64,000 bases of DNA from Cupriavidus cauae (GTDB lineage Bacteria > Pseudomonadota > Gammaproteobacteria > Burkholderiales > Burkholderiaceae), in NCBI RefSeq assembly GCF_008632125.1, contig NZ_VWRN01000034.1, positions 62,001-126,000 on the forward strand, written 5' to 3'. The position numbers and the translations under genes are program-made. The notes below the pieces were generated by a model. It was given only the letters and a program-made list of their open reading frames with translations, was not told where the DNA came from and made no database searches. Below are positions 18,823 through 28,213 of the stretch, piece after piece; the first letter of the stretch is position 1, and every line of letters begins with the position of its first letter.

Positions 18823-20067
18823 TCAAAGGATGGTGCAAGTGCTCTTGCCCTCCGCCGCCCGACGGAGATTGCTTTCGCGCTGATAGTCCCTGACGGTCCG
18901 GCCCTCGCCATCCACCATGTCGGTCCGCGCCCCCGCCATGATGATCTTCAAGATGAAGCCCAGCGGCTGGTCGCCCAGGTGCGCGTACATCAGCGGCGTG
19001 CGTCCCAGCCGATCGCGGCCGTTGATGTTGCCGCCGGCATCGCGCAGGCTCTTGACGATGTCCAGGTGTCCGGCCGACGCTGCCGCCATGATCGGCGTGG
19101 CGCCGGTCTCGTCGCGGGCGTCCGGGTGGGCGCCGTAGGACACCAACTGCCGCACGGCATGCAGCTGACCTGACGCAGCGGCGAGATGCAGCGCCGTGAG
19201 GCCGAACGGCCCCTGGACATCGACGGGGACGCCATGGAGCAGCAAGCGCGCGAATGGCGCGCCGGCTTTGAGCGCTACCGCTGTCATCAATGGCGTCATG
19301 CCGAGCTGGCTTTTGGCCTGTTCCAGCACGACGCGATTGTCCACCGCCGCCGCCAGGTCGATGATGTCGCAGGCCACGCGCGGCGCCTCGTACCGCAAGG
19401 CCAGCTGCAACAGATCCAGCTCTTCCGCCAGCGGCATATCGAGGCACCAGCCGCCGGTGGTCACCAGGTGCCGCACCGCGGCCGCATTGTCGGCATCGAT
19501 CGCGGCCAGCACACTGGTGCGAAACCCTTCCATCCACTCCACCAGCGCCGACTCGAGCGCCGGCAGAACCGCCGCATGGCCGGATGCCGGCGCGCCGCCC
19601 ACATCCCTGCCGAGCTCCAGCGCGGTCCTGCCGTGCCGGTTCGGCTTGCCGAGCGCGCCGAGCCCGATGCCGCCGCCGAACCAGCGCCCGTGGTCCAACA
19701 AGGACTGGACCACCGCCGGCATGGTCGGGCGCATGCCCAGCGCCAGATGCATGCAGGTATCGCCGTCGCCGTTGGTGATGGCGGGATCCGCCCGATGGGC
19801 AAGCAGCGTATTGATCAGCTCCGGTTCGCAACGCGACCGGATCGCCGTGTGCAAGGGCGTGTTGCCCTGCTCGTCGCGCCAGCCGACCGCCGTCGGCTCG
19901 CGGGCAAGCCACTCGCGGACCGCCGGCCCATCGTGGCGCCGAAGCGCCAGCGTCAGTTCGCGGCCGGCTTCGGAGCCGCCGGCGCCGCGGTCAGCACGGT
20001 GGACGGCGTCAGGCACGGGGCCGGGCTGGAACAGCGGTGGCTGGGTCGTGGTAAGGCGTGCATGCAT
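18823..20067 (-). CDS. Ankyrin-repeat protein ending in a CaaX-type prenylation motif
   Basis: 414 aa leftward protein. Ankyrin repeats lie near 64-130 (GNTPLHTAIRS, GDTCMHLALG) and as a regular C-terminal array near 265-400 (GMTPLMTAV, GLTALHLAAASGQ, GATPIMAAASAGH, GRTPLMYAH). The last residues are KSTCTIL: Cys at -4, then Thr, Ile, Leu, fitting a eukaryotic geranylgeranylation CaaX box, preceded by a basic stretch (RESNLRRAA). The N-terminus (MHARLTTTQPPLFQPGPVPD) has no acidic residue before position 20 and is Thr/Gln/Pro-rich, as in type III secreted proteins. The start was chosen because AAAGGAG sits seven bases before it; the longer frame adds 14 codons. No signal peptide. An effector role is inference. 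Confidence 0.85.
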   Translation of the reverse strand: MHARLTTTQPPLFQPGPVPDAVHRADRGAGGSEAGRELTLALRRHDGPAVREWLAREPTAVGWRDEQGNTPLHTAIRSRCEPELINTLLAHRADPAITNGDGDTCMHLALGMRPTMPAVVQSLLDHGRWFGGGIGLGALGKPNRHGRTALELGRDVGGAPASGHAAVLPALESALVEWMEGFRTSVLAAIDADNAAAVRHLVTTGGWCLDMPLAEELDLLQLALRYEAPRVACDIIDLAAAVDNRVVLEQAKSQLGMTPLMTAVALKAGAPFARLLLHGVPVDVQGPFGLTALHLAAASGQLHAVRQLVSYGAHPDARDETGATPIMAAASAGHLDIVKSLRDAGGNINGRDRLGRTPLMYAHLGDQPLGFILKIIMAGARTDMVDGEGRTVRDYQRESNLRRAAEGKSTCTIL

Positions 20068-20247
20068 GCTCGCGCTCCTTTGCGGTTGAGGGATCGGGCG
20101 ACGGGGCATTCGGCCTGTCGCGGCGCGATTCTCATCCGCGCCGGAGGGCGGGCTTTAGCATTCGGGCGGGGTTCTTTCGCGCGCTGCAGCGGTGGTCGGC
20201 TGGACCGCGGCCGCCGGCGAACCGGGAAGGAAGGCAGAGGAAAGCGA

Positions 20248-20307
20248 ACGGCGAAGGGGACGGCGGAGGGGACGGCGAAAGAAGCGGCAAAGGAAGCCCG
20301 CAAGGGC
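20248..20307 (+). repeat. 12-bp tandem repeat, purine-rich (5 copies)
   Basis: Units acggcgaagggg, acggcggagggg, acggcgaaagaa, gcggcaaaggaa and gcccgcaagggc, between the rsmA stop and the ankyrin gene start. Both genes run leftward, so this is the 3' region of rsmA. The strand asymmetry (purines on the + strand over about 90 bases) is notable. The rest of the 255-base gap holds no gene. Confidence 0.6.
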
Positions 20308-20322
20308 AACGGCGGGGCCGCC

Positions 20323-21135
20323 TTACCCGCCGATGCGATTGGCCAGCTCGACGTATTCGGCGACCGGCACCTCTTCGGCGCGGCGGCCCAGGTCGAAGCC
20401 GATCGCGTCGAAGTCGACATGATCGCGCAGCATCGACAGCGTGTTGCGCAGCACCTTGCGGCGCTGCGAGAACGCGGCGGTGACGAGATCGCCCAGCACG
20501 GTCATGTCGCAGGCGGCGTACGGCGAGCGCAGCCGGCCGTCCTCATGGCGCGGCCACGGAATCATCCGCACCACCGCCGAATCGACCTTGGGCGGCGGGT
20601 TGAACGACTCCGGCGGCACGTCGAGCACGTACTCCATGTGGTAGCGGACCTGCAGCATGATCGACAGCCGCCCGAATGCCTTGCTGCCCGGCTCGGCGAC
20701 CATCCGCTCGACCACTTCCTTCTGCAGCATGAAATGCTGGTCGCGCACGTGGTCGGCGAACTCCATCAGGTGGAACAGCAGCGGGCTGGAGATGTTGTAC
20801 GGCAGGTTGCCGACGATGCGCAGCGGGCGGCCGGGCTGCTTCAGCTCGTCGAAGTCGAAGGCGAGCGCATCGCCGGCGTGGATCGTCATGCGGTCGCCGT
20901 GGCGGCGGCGCAGCCGTTCGACCAGATCGCGGTCCAGTTCGATCACGTGCAGATGATCGAGGCGCTCCAGCAGCGGCTCGGTCAGCGCGCCCAGGCCGGG
21001 ACCGATCTCGACGACGAGGTCGCCCGCCTGCGGATCGACGGCATTGACGATGCCATGAATGATGCTGTCGTCGACCAGGAAGTTCTGGCCGAATCGCTTG
21101 CGGGCCGTATGGCCCTGGTGAACAGGGGAACGCAT
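20323..21135 (-). CDS. rsmA: 16S rRNA (adenine1518/1519-N6)-dimethyltransferase
   Basis: 270 aa SAM-dependent enzyme (KsgA) that dimethylates two adenines in helix 45 of 16S rRNA. Visible motifs: [10 protein letters not shown] at the N-terminus, SAM-binding [13 protein letters not shown], acidic ELD for ribose, catalytic [10 protein letters not shown], and [12 protein letters not shown]. It follows pdxA by ten bases at the end of the lptD-surA-pdxA-rsmA operon, the standard order. Confidence 0.97.
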   Translation of the reverse strand: MRSPVHQGHTARKRFGQNFLVDDSIIHGIVNAVDPQAGDLVVEIGPGLGALTEPLLERLDHLHVIELDRDLVERLRRRHGDRMTIHAGDALAFDFDELKQPGRPLRIVGNLPYNISSPLLFHLMEFADHVRDQHFMLQKEVVERMVAEPGSKAFGRLSIMLQVRYHMEYVLDVPPESFNPPPKVDSAVVRMIPWPRHEDGRLRSPYAACDMTVLGDLVTAAFSQRRKVLRNTLSMLRDHVDFDAIGFDLGRRAEEVPVAEYVELANRIGG

Positions 21136-21145
21136 CGATGTCTCT

Positions 21146-22249
21146 TCAGTGTCCGGCCGGCGGCTCGCCGTGCAGGCGCCGCCCGGTATGGCCGACCATC
21201 CCGATGGCGCAGCGGATCGCCTCGATCATGCTGCCGTGCTCGGCGCGGCCCGTGGCGGCCAGGTCCAGCGCCGTGCCGTGGTCGACCGAGGTGCGGATGA
21301 ACGGCAGGCCCAGCGTGATATTGACGCCATGGCCGAAGGTGCCGTATTTCAGCGGCGCCAGGCCCTGGTCATGGTACATCGCCAGCACGCAGTCGGCATC
21401 GCGCAGCAGCCGGGGCTGGAACAGCGTGTCGGCCGGATAGGGGCCGCGCGCGTCGATGCCCGCCTCGCGCGCCTTCGCCAGCGCCGGCGCGATGATGTCG
21501 ATCTCCTCGCGCCCGAGGTGGCCGCTCTCGCCCGCGTGCGGGTTCAGGCCGGTCACCAGGATGCGGGGATGGGTCAGGCCGAAGCGGCCCCGCAGATCGT
21601 TGTCGACGATCGTCAACGTCTCGAGCAGCATCGGCACGTCCAGCGCATCGGGCACCGCGCGCAGCGGCAGATGGGTGGTGGCCAGCGCCACCCGCAGCAT
21701 CGCATTGGCATGCGCCGGCTGCGGGCCGGCCAGCATCATCACCACGCGCGACACGCCGGCCCGCTCGGCCAGATATTCGGTATGGCCGGTGAAGGGCACG
21801 CCGGCGTCATTGATGGTGCTCTTCTGCACCGGTGCGGTGACCACGGCCGCATAGCGGGCGGCCTGCCCCGGTTGGGGCAGCAGGCCGGCCAGCGCCGCAT
21901 CGAGCAGCGCCAGCACATGGCGGCCGTTGCGCGCGTCGAGCACGCCCGGCGTGCATGGAGCCGCCAGCGGAATATCTTCGACCACCGCCTCGCCCGCATC
22001 GAGCTTGGCCTGCCACGCCTGCGCCAGTCCGAGCGCCGCGGCCCGCTCGGCCAGCAGCCGCGCGTCGCCCAGCACATGGAAGCGCGGACCGCCCTGCCCG
22101 CCGGCCAGCTCCAGCACCGCGCGGATCGTGATGTCCGGCCCGATGCCGGCCGGCTCGCCGGTCGTGATCGCGATCGGCAGCGGCGCGGCCGGATGCGATG
22201 GGACGGACGGGGCGGGCGAGGAGGAGGGTGTGGCAGGCGGCGCGGTCAT
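21146..22249 (-). CDS. pdxA: 4-hydroxythreonine-4-phosphate dehydrogenase
   Basis: 367 aa NAD-dependent enzyme of pyridoxal-phosphate synthesis. The conserved N-terminal [13 protein letters not shown], metal-site [29 protein letters not shown] and [12 protein letters not shown] blocks are all present. Residues 1-24 are a Pro/Ser extension before the core. Its place between surA and rsmA marks it as the biosynthetic PdxA rather than the PdxA2 paralogue of threonate catabolism. Confidence 0.96.
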   Translation of the reverse strand: MTAPPATPSSSPAPSVPSHPAAPLPIAITTGEPAGIGPDITIRAVLELAGGQGGPRFHVLGDARLLAERAAALGLAQAWQAKLDAGEAVVEDIPLAAPCTPGVLDARNGRHVLALLDAALAGLLPQPGQAARYAAVVTAPVQKSTINDAGVPFTGHTEYLAERAGVSRVVMMLAGPQPAHANAMLRVALATTHLPLRAVPDALDVPMLLETLTIVDNDLRGRFGLTHPRILVTGLNPHAGESGHLGREEIDIIAPALAKAREAGIDARGPYPADTLFQPRLLRDADCVLAMYHDQGLAPLKYGTFGHGVNITLGLPFIRTSVDHGTALDLAATGRAEHGSMIEAIRCAIGMVGHTGRRLHGEPPAGH

Positions 22250-22270
22250 CGTGGTCGCGAAACGGAGCCC

Positions 22271-22342
22271 TTGGCGGGTCCCATGGCAGGTCCTATGGCG
22301 GGTCCTGTGGCGGGTCCCATGGCCGGTCCGTTCGCGAGTCCC
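22271..22342 (-). repeat. 12-bp tandem repeat starting at the surA stop (6 copies)
   Basis: Read leftward, six 12-mers follow the surA TAA directly: gggactcgcgaa, cggaccggccat, gggacccgccac, aggacccgccat, aggacctgccat, gggacccgccaa. The array fills most of the surA-pdxA gap, so any surA-pdxA cotranscript would carry it. Confidence 0.65.
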
Positions 22343-23851
22343 TTAACGGGACGCCTCGCGATTGGTCCGGTATTCGACATAGGCGGCCTCGCGCAGCTGG
22401 CGCAGCCAGTCCTCGTAGGCGGCGCGCAGCTTCTGCTCGCGCACCTCGGCGCGGGCGAAGTCGCGCTGCTTCTCCGGCGACACCTCGACCTCGCGGCGGT
22501 TTTCGACCTGGATCAGGTGCACGCCGAACTGGCTGGTGACCGGCTCGGAAACCTCGCCCGGGCGCAGCCGGTTCATCGCCTGCTCGAACTCGGGGACCAG
22601 CTCGCCGGGCGACACCCAGCCGAGCTCGCCGCCGTTCTGTGCCGAGCCGTCCTGCGAATAGCGCTTGGCGACATCGGCGAACTGCGTGCCGTGCTGGATG
22701 CGTTCGCGCAGCGTGGACAGCTGGCGGCGCGCCTCGGCCTCGGGCATGTTGGGGCCGGTGCGGATCAGGATATGGCGCACCTGGGTCTGGGTGATGCGGC
22801 TCGGCGCGACATCGCCGCCGGCAGGCGCGGTGCGCTTGCCGGCGAGCTTGAGCACATGGAAACCGGCGGGGCTTTCGACGACCTCCGGCACCACCTTGCC
22901 CGGCTGCAGGTCGAGCACGGCGTTGGCGAACTGCGCCGGCAGGCGGCCGATTTCGCGGTAGCCCAGCGAGCCGCCCTTGGGACCTTCGGCGCCGTCGGAA
23001 TTGTTCTGTGCCAGCTGCGCGAAGTCGGCGCCGCCCTGGGCCTGCTTCAGCAGCCCTTCCGCCTTGGCGCGCAGCTGCGCCTTCTGCGCCTCGCTGGCGC
23101 CCTCGGGCACGCGCACGAAGATCTGGGCGACGTCGTACTGCGGCTCGCCGGTCGGGGCGGCACCGCTGCGTGCCGCGCGCGCGGCCAGATAGTTGTCGAT
23201 CTCGCCGTCGAACACCTGCACCTTGGAATCGACCTCGCGCTCGCGCAGCCGGATCACCTGCACCTGCTTGCGCAGCTCGCTGCGGTACTTGTCCCAGGTC
23301 ATGCCGCTGCGGTCGACCTGCGCACGCAGATCGGCCACGCTGATGCGGTTCTGCTGCGCGACCGATTCGATCGCGCGGTCGACCTCCTGGTCGGTCACGC
23401 GGATGCCGGCGTCCTGCGCGGCCTGGGTCTGCACGCGCTCCATCACCAGCCGTTCCAGCACGTCGCCGAGCAGTTCCTCCCGCGGCGGAATCGGACGGCC
23501 GGCCGTACGCAGCTGGTTCTCGATCTCGTCGGCGCTATCGAGCAGCTCGCGCCGCGTGATCACGGTGTTGTTGACCACCGCCACCACCTCGTCGACCAGT
23601 TGCGAGCGGCCGGTGCGCTGCCCCGAACCCAGCCGCGGCTGGGTGGGCGAGGTCGGCGGCGTGGCCTGCGAGCCTTGCGGCACGAAGATGCCGGTGGCGC
23701 GCGGTGTGGAGCCGGACCCGCCGGGTGCCTTGAGCTGCGCCGCCGCCGGAACGGCCACGCAGGCTAGCAATGCCGACAGCACGATGCCGCGCGAACGCCG
23801 CGACGAAGCCGCGGCAACGGAAAATACGGAAACTGCTTGACGCTTCATCAT
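22343..23851 (-). CDS. surA: Periplasmic chaperone/peptidyl-prolyl isomerase SurA
   Basis: 502 aa outer-membrane-protein chaperone. Signal peptide with hydrophobic stretch around residues 23-38 ending PAAAQ. The SurA N-terminal chaperone domain starts near residue 84 (LVDEVVAVVNNTVITRREL), followed by two parvulin PPIase domains (about 220-325 and 345-440) and a C-terminal helix. Residues 40-80 are a Gly/Pro/Thr-rich linker longer than in E. coli. It starts six bases after the lptD stop, so the two outer-membrane biogenesis genes are coupled. A second Met at position 2 is an equal start candidate. Confidence 0.95.
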   Translation of the reverse strand: MMKRQAVSVFSVAAASSRRSRGIVLSALLACVAVPAAAQLKAPGGSGSTPRATGIFVPQGSQATPPTSPTQPRLGSGQRTGRSQLVDEVVAVVNNTVITRRELLDSADEIENQLRTAGRPIPPREELLGDVLERLVMERVQTQAAQDAGIRVTDQEVDRAIESVAQQNRISVADLRAQVDRSGMTWDKYRSELRKQVQVIRLREREVDSKVQVFDGEIDNYLAARAARSGAAPTGEPQYDVAQIFVRVPEGASEAQKAQLRAKAEGLLKQAQGGADFAQLAQNNSDGAEGPKGGSLGYREIGRLPAQFANAVLDLQPGKVVPEVVESPAGFHVLKLAGKRTAPAGGDVAPSRITQTQVRHILIRTGPNMPEAEARRQLSTLRERIQHGTQFADVAKRYSQDGSAQNGGELGWVSPGELVPEFEQAMNRLRPGEVSEPVTSQFGVHLIQVENRREVEVSPEKQRDFARAEVREQKLRAAYEDWLRQLREAAYVEYRTNREASR

Positions 23852-23857
23852 GGTCCG

Positions 23858-26281
23858 TCATTCGTAATGGTCGAACTGGGTCTGAGGGATCGGCGCGGCC
23901 GAGACAGGCTCGTAGCCCGGCACGTTCAACCTCATGATATCCAGCGGATTGGAGCCGATCTTCGACAGGCCGCGGAACTCCACCTGCAGAAACACCCGGC
24001 CGGTGTAGCCCTGCGTGGTATTGCGAAAACGCTGGTAGGCGATCCGGCCGACCCAGCAGTCGGCGGCATATTCGAGCCCCAGCAGCGTATCGACCAGCTG
24101 GTTGGCGCTCATGTCGTAGGCGACACGCCCGATGCCGTAGGTCCGCCGCGTGATCGGCCACTGGCTCGAGATCTCGAACTGGTCGATCGCGGTATTGTCG
24201 GTGACCGCGGTCGGGCGCCGGTAGCGATAGCCGATGTTCAGCAGCTTGCGCGCCTCGGGCCGCCAGGCGAACGCGATGTTCGACTGGATCACCCGGTCGT
24301 TTTCCGGGTTGTACTGCATCCCGGCATTGATGTAGTAGCCGCGGAACAGCTGGATCGTGGTGGCCGCCAGCAGGTCGGAATAGCCCCTCTCGGCGTCGTC
24401 CAACGTGCCGGTCAGCTGCACGCGCTGGCCGCTGAAGTCGAAGCGCTGCGCCAGCGTACCACGGAAGCGTTCGATACCCGTCTCGGACTCGATCAGGCGG
24501 GTGGTCACGCCCGCGGTCAGCTTGTTGTTGTCGGCGATGCGGTCGTAGCCGGTGAACGGGTTCTCGCTGAAGATCTGCCCGTAGCCGAAGTCCGACTGCA
24601 CCGTATCGAACAGCGGGAACGCGCTCTGGTCGCGGAACGGCGTGTAGACGTAGAACAGGCGCGGTTCGAGCGTCTGCAGGTACTTGGTGCCGAACAGCCG
24701 GCTGATGGTCGGCGCGTCGCGCTCGAACGTCATGCCGCCGTCGAGGCTGAAGGTCGGCACCGAGCGCGTCAGCGTGTTGTTGGCGCCCGGCGTGTTGGTC
24801 GACGGCTCCATCTGGTACTGGGCCGCGTTGAACATGACCTTGGGCGTCACGAACCAGCCCGGGCGCACGATCGGATAGCTGATCGACGGCTGGATGAAGA
24901 CGCGCTCGCCCTGCGGCTGCTGGAAGCCGGTGCTCGTCAGCGGGATGCGGAAGCGCGTGTAGTCGGCCTCGACCTGCACGTCGAAGCCGCCCCAGTTGTA
25001 GCGCGTGAACTTGCCGTTCAACTGCGGCACGCGCTCGTAGGTCGGCTGGCTCGGCGCCAGCGTCTGGAAGGTCTGCACCCGCGCCAGCAACGAGAAGTCC
25101 TGCCAGTTGTAGGTGACCCCGCCCTCCTGCGTGTACTGCCGCAGCGTCGACTGCGCGACCGTACGCGTCAGGTCGTCCGGATAGCGGTCGTCCGATACCC
25201 GGTTCAGGTTCACATAGGCGTTCAGGCCCTTGGCAAGGTTCTGGCTATGCTGGATCGAGTACAGCCAGCGGTCCGAGTTGGTCTTCTGGTCGTTGGGCAG
25301 GAACTCGCCGCGGATGCGCCCCGCATAGCCGTTGCCGATATAGCGGAAGTCGCCGCCGAGCTGCACGCCGCGTTCGCTCATCACGCGCGGATACAGCGTC
25401 AGGTCGCGGTTCGGCGCGATATTGAAGTAGTACGGCACCGTCAGGTCGAAGCCCGAACGGGAGCTGTAGGCCATCAGCGGTGCGAGGAAGCCGCTGCGGC
25501 GCTCGTCGGTCAGCGGGAAGGTCACCGCCGGCGCGGCCAGGATCGGCACATCGAAGAAGCGCAGCACGGCGCCGTGCGCGGTGCCGACCTGGCGGTCGCT
25601 GTCCAGGTCGAGCTGGCGCGCGCTGAAGTACCAGTCCGCGTTGTCGGGCGAACAGGTGGTGTAGGTGGCGCGCTGGATGGTGCTCTGGTCCTTGGTCAGG
25701 AAGTCGATGCGCTCGGCCGTGCCCGAGCCGCCGGTCTGCTGGAAGTAGTAGTCCGGCGACAGCATGTAGCCTTCGTTGGCCTCGACGCGCAGCCTGGCCT
25801 CGGGGCCGACCGCCAGCGTGCCTTCGCGCGAGAGCCGGACGTTGCCGGTCGCCAGCGCCTCGTCGCTGTCCTGGTCGTAGGTCAGCTTGTCCGCCTTGAT
25901 CACGGCGCCGTCGCTGCGCAGCTCGGCATTGCCCTGCAGTTCCAGGCCGCGCTCGTTGTATCCGGTCATGCTGTCGCCGGAGACATAGGTCGGCGCGCTG
26001 GGATCGCCCTCGGCGCTGCGCCAGGTGGCCGGCTCCGACAGGTAGGGGATCAGTTCGCCGGGGCGCGGGGGCTGGCGCGGGTCCGCTGCCTCGGCCGTCG
26101 GCTCCGCCGCCGGCAGCGCGGGAATCGCCGAGCCGACCGCCTGGCCTTGCGCCTGCGCGCCCAGCGACCAGCCGGCCATGGCCAGCACCAGCGGACGCAG
26201 GGCCCGGACTGGCCGGCGCCCGGGCTGGCGGCCCGGCGCCTGGATTGCGGTGTGATTCGGTGATCGTTGTTGTTCGGTCAT
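23858..26281 (-). CDS. lptD: LPS-assembly protein LptD
   Basis: 807 aa outer-membrane beta-barrel that inserts lipopolysaccharide with LptE. After the signal peptide (hydrophobic around 28-45, ending AQAQG) comes an OstA-type beta-jellyroll (about 105-240: YVSGDSMTGYNERGLELQGNAEL is its start), then a long barrel rich in aromatic strands. Cysteines appear in the N-domain (YTTCSPD) and near the C-terminus (ADCWVG), as needed for inter-domain disulfides. I start at the ATG giving MTEQQRSPNHT; the open frame extends 78 codons upstream into the divergent promoter region. It diverges from amgK. Confidence 0.94.
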   Translation of the reverse strand: MTEQQRSPNHTAIQAPGRQPGRRPVRALRPLVLAMAGWSLGAQAQGQAVGSAIPALPAAEPTAEAADPRQPPRPGELIPYLSEPATWRSAEGDPSAPTYVSGDSMTGYNERGLELQGNAELRSDGAVIKADKLTYDQDSDEALATGNVRLSREGTLAVGPEARLRVEANEGYMLSPDYYFQQTGGSGTAERIDFLTKDQSTIQRATYTTCSPDNADWYFSARQLDLDSDRQVGTAHGAVLRFFDVPILAAPAVTFPLTDERRSGFLAPLMAYSSRSGFDLTVPYYFNIAPNRDLTLYPRVMSERGVQLGGDFRYIGNGYAGRIRGEFLPNDQKTNSDRWLYSIQHSQNLAKGLNAYVNLNRVSDDRYPDDLTRTVAQSTLRQYTQEGGVTYNWQDFSLLARVQTFQTLAPSQPTYERVPQLNGKFTRYNWGGFDVQVEADYTRFRIPLTSTGFQQPQGERVFIQPSISYPIVRPGWFVTPKVMFNAAQYQMEPSTNTPGANNTLTRSVPTFSLDGGMTFERDAPTISRLFGTKYLQTLEPRLFYVYTPFRDQSAFPLFDTVQSDFGYGQIFSENPFTGYDRIADNNKLTAGVTTRLIESETGIERFRGTLAQRFDFSGQRVQLTGTLDDAERGYSDLLAATTIQLFRGYYINAGMQYNPENDRVIQSNIAFAWRPEARKLLNIGYRYRRPTAVTDNTAIDQFEISSQWPITRRTYGIGRVAYDMSANQLVDTLLGLEYAADCWVGRIAYQRFRNTTQGYTGRVFLQVEFRGLSKIGSNPLDIMRLNVPGYEPVSAAPIPQTQFDHYE

Positions 26282-26404
26282 GCGAGCGGGTCGTCGGTCG
26301 GACGGCGGGACGGTTGCGCAGAACCGCCGCAGCCACCGTCCAAACAGGCTGCCAGGCACAGGACGGCCCACCTGGGAGCCGCCCGGCGCCCGGGTCTGGT
26401 CGGG

Positions 26405-26410
26405 TATTAT
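26405..26410 (+). promoter_or_regulatory. Candidate -10 element for amgK
   Basis: TATTAT 29 bases before the amgK ATG inside the 157-base lptD/amgK divergent gap. No convincing -35. The remaining gap is GC-rich. Confidence 0.45.
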
Positions 26411-26438
26411 ACGGGGCAACTTATCGACCCTTTCCGGC

Positions 26439-27482
26439 ATGGCAGCACTTCCCCTCGACCCGCGCCAGGACCAGCTCAAAGCGTGGGTGTCCGGACTCGC
26501 TCCGGATTGGTCCATCGATCCCGAATCGTGCGTACCGGCTTCGGCCGACGCCAGCTTCCGCCGCTACTTCCGGCTGCGCACCGACAATCCCGCGCATCCG
26601 ACCGTGATCGCGATGGACGCCCCGCCCGCCCGCGAGGACTGCCGCCCCTTCATCCATGTCGCCGCGCTGTTCGGCGAGGCCGGCGTCACGGTGCCGACCG
26701 TGCTGGCGCAGGACCTGTCGCAGGGCTTCCTGCTGCTGGCGGACCTTGGCAACACCACCTATCTGTCGAAGCTGGACATCACCACCGCGCGCACGCTGTA
26801 CGGCGACGCCGCCGCGGCGCTGGTCAGGATCCAGGCCGCGACCCGGCCGGGCGCGCTGCCCGCCTACGACCGCGAACTGCTGCAGCGCGAGCTGGACCTG
26901 TTCCCGCAGTGGTACGTGGCGCGCCATCTGGGCGTGGAACTCGATGCCGGCCAGCAGGCGGACCTGAGCGAGGTCATGCAAACCCTGCTCGCCAACAACC
27001 TGGCCCAGCCGCAGGTCTACGTGCACCGCGACTACCATTCGCGCAACCTGATGGTGCTCGACGGGGACGACAAGGGCGGCAACCCCGGCATCCTCGACTT
27101 CCAGGACGCGGTGATCGGCCCGATCACCTACGATGCGGTCTCGCTGTGGCGCGACGCCTATATCGAATGGGACGAGGAGCTGCAGCTGGACTGGCTGATC
27201 CGCTACTGGGAGCGCGCCCGCAAGGCGGGCCTGCCGGTGGCCGGCGACTTCGGCGAGTTCTATCGCGACTTCGAATGGATGGGTCTGCAGCGCCATCTGA
27301 AGGTGCTCGGCATCTTCGCGCGCCTCTACCATCGCGACGGCAAGGACGGCTACCTGGCCAACATGCCGCTGGTGCTGAAGTACGCTCGCGCGGTGGCCGG
27401 CCGCTACGGCGAGCTGCGCAAGCTGGTGCGGCTGTTCGATACGCTCGAAGGCGTCGAGCGCCCGGCGGGCTATACCTTCTGA
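26439..27482 (+). CDS. amgK: N-acetylmuramate/N-acetylglucosamine kinase AmgK
   Basis: 347 aa aminoglycoside-phosphotransferase-fold kinase. In Pseudomonas AmgK phosphorylates MurNAc at C1 for reuse in peptidoglycan, bypassing de novo (fosfomycin-sensitive) UDP-MurNAc synthesis. Catalytic loop VHRDYHSRNL with Asp198 and Asn203, and Mg-binding LDFQDA with Asp220. The start follows a good promoter-like element and matches family length; the open frame runs 53 codons further up. Its partner murU lies two genes downstream, after azlC and azlD, with overlapping stops and starts throughout. Confidence 0.9.
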   Translation: MAALPLDPRQDQLKAWVSGLAPDWSIDPESCVPASADASFRRYFRLRTDNPAHPTVIAMDAPPAREDCRPFIHVAALFGEAGVTVPTVLAQDLSQGFLLLADLGNTTYLSKLDITTARTLYGDAAAALVRIQAATRPGALPAYDRELLQRELDLFPQWYVARHLGVELDAGQQADLSEVMQTLLANNLAQPQVYVHRDYHSRNLMVLDGDDKGGNPGILDFQDAVIGPITYDAVSLWRDAYIEWDEELQLDWLIRYWERARKAGLPVAGDFGEFYRDFEWMGLQRHLKVLGIFARLYHRDGKDGYLANMPLVLKYARAVAGRYGELRKLVRLFDTLEGVERPAGYTF

Positions 27483-28213
27483 TGGACGCGGAAAGCGGCC
27501 CGACCCGGCGCGGTGAATGGTGGGCCGGCGTGCGCGCGCTGGCGCCGATGCTGCTGGGCGTGGTGCCGTTCGGCCTGATCTACGGCGTGCTGGCGGTCGG
27601 CGCCGGCATGCCCGCGTGGCTGGCCTGCGCGATGAGCGCGATCGTCTTCGGCGGCGCCTCGCAGATGATCCTGACGCAGCTGTGGGCGGCGGGCACGCCG
27701 GCGGCGATCGTCGCCACCACGGTCGCGATGGTCAATCTGCGCCACGCGCTCTACTCGGCCACCATCGCTCCCGCGCTGGCGCATCTGCCGCGCCGCTGGA
27801 AGGCGCTGATCGCCTATCTGCTGACCGACGAGGCCTTTGCCGCGATGACCCGGCGGCTCGGCGACGACCCGGTGCAACGGCGCTACCGGCACTGGTACTT
27901 CTTCGGCGCGGGCTTCGCGCTGTGGAGCAGCTGGCAACTGTCGACGCTGGCCGGCGTGCTGGTCGGCGCCCAGGTGCCGCGCCACTGGCCGCTGGACTTC
28001 TTCCTGCCGCTGACCTTCATCGCGATCATCGTGCCCGGCCTGAAGCACCGCTCGCACATCGCCGCGGCGGTAACCGCCAGCGTGCTGGCGGTGCTGTGCT
28101 TCAACGTGCCGCACAAGCTCGGGCTGATGGCGGCGGCGCTGGGCGGCATCGCGGTCGGCATGCTGCTGCTGCCGCGCCAGAGCGGCCCCGCCGGCAAGGA
28201 GCGCACCGCATGA
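27482..28213 (+). CDS. azlC: AzlC-family branched-chain amino acid exporter, large subunit
   Basis: 243 aa integral membrane protein (AzlC/YgaZ family) with about six membrane segments. The family signature is seen in PFGLIYGVLAVGAG, FGGASQMI and NLRHALYSA. Family knowledge: it pairs with AzlD/YgaH to export branched-chain amino acids (valine, methionine in E. coli). The ATG shares one base with the amgK stop, so translation is coupled. It sits between two peptidoglycan-recycling genes, which is not an obvious functional link. Confidence 0.92.
   Translation: MDAESGPTRRGEWWAGVRALAPMLLGVVPFGLIYGVLAVGAGMPAWLACAMSAIVFGGASQMILTQLWAAGTPAAIVATTVAMVNLRHALYSATIAPALAHLPRRWKALIAYLLTDEAFAAMTRRLGDDPVQRRYRHWYFFGAGFALWSSWQLSTLAGVLVGAQVPRHWPLDFFLPLTFIAIIVPGLKHRSHIAAAVTASVLAVLCFNVPHKLGLMAAALGGIAVGMLLLPRQSGPAGKERTA

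Noticed and set aside
18066-20250. hrpII-type box (TTCG-N16-TTCG) upstream of the ankyrin genes
   Set aside because: CGAA half-sites on the + strand occur but none are spaced by 16 bases; type III control cannot be claimed from the promoters.
23837-26263. 808-codon rightward frame opposite lptD
   Set aside because: Antisense shadow; lptD on the minus strand has signal peptide, OstA domain and barrel.
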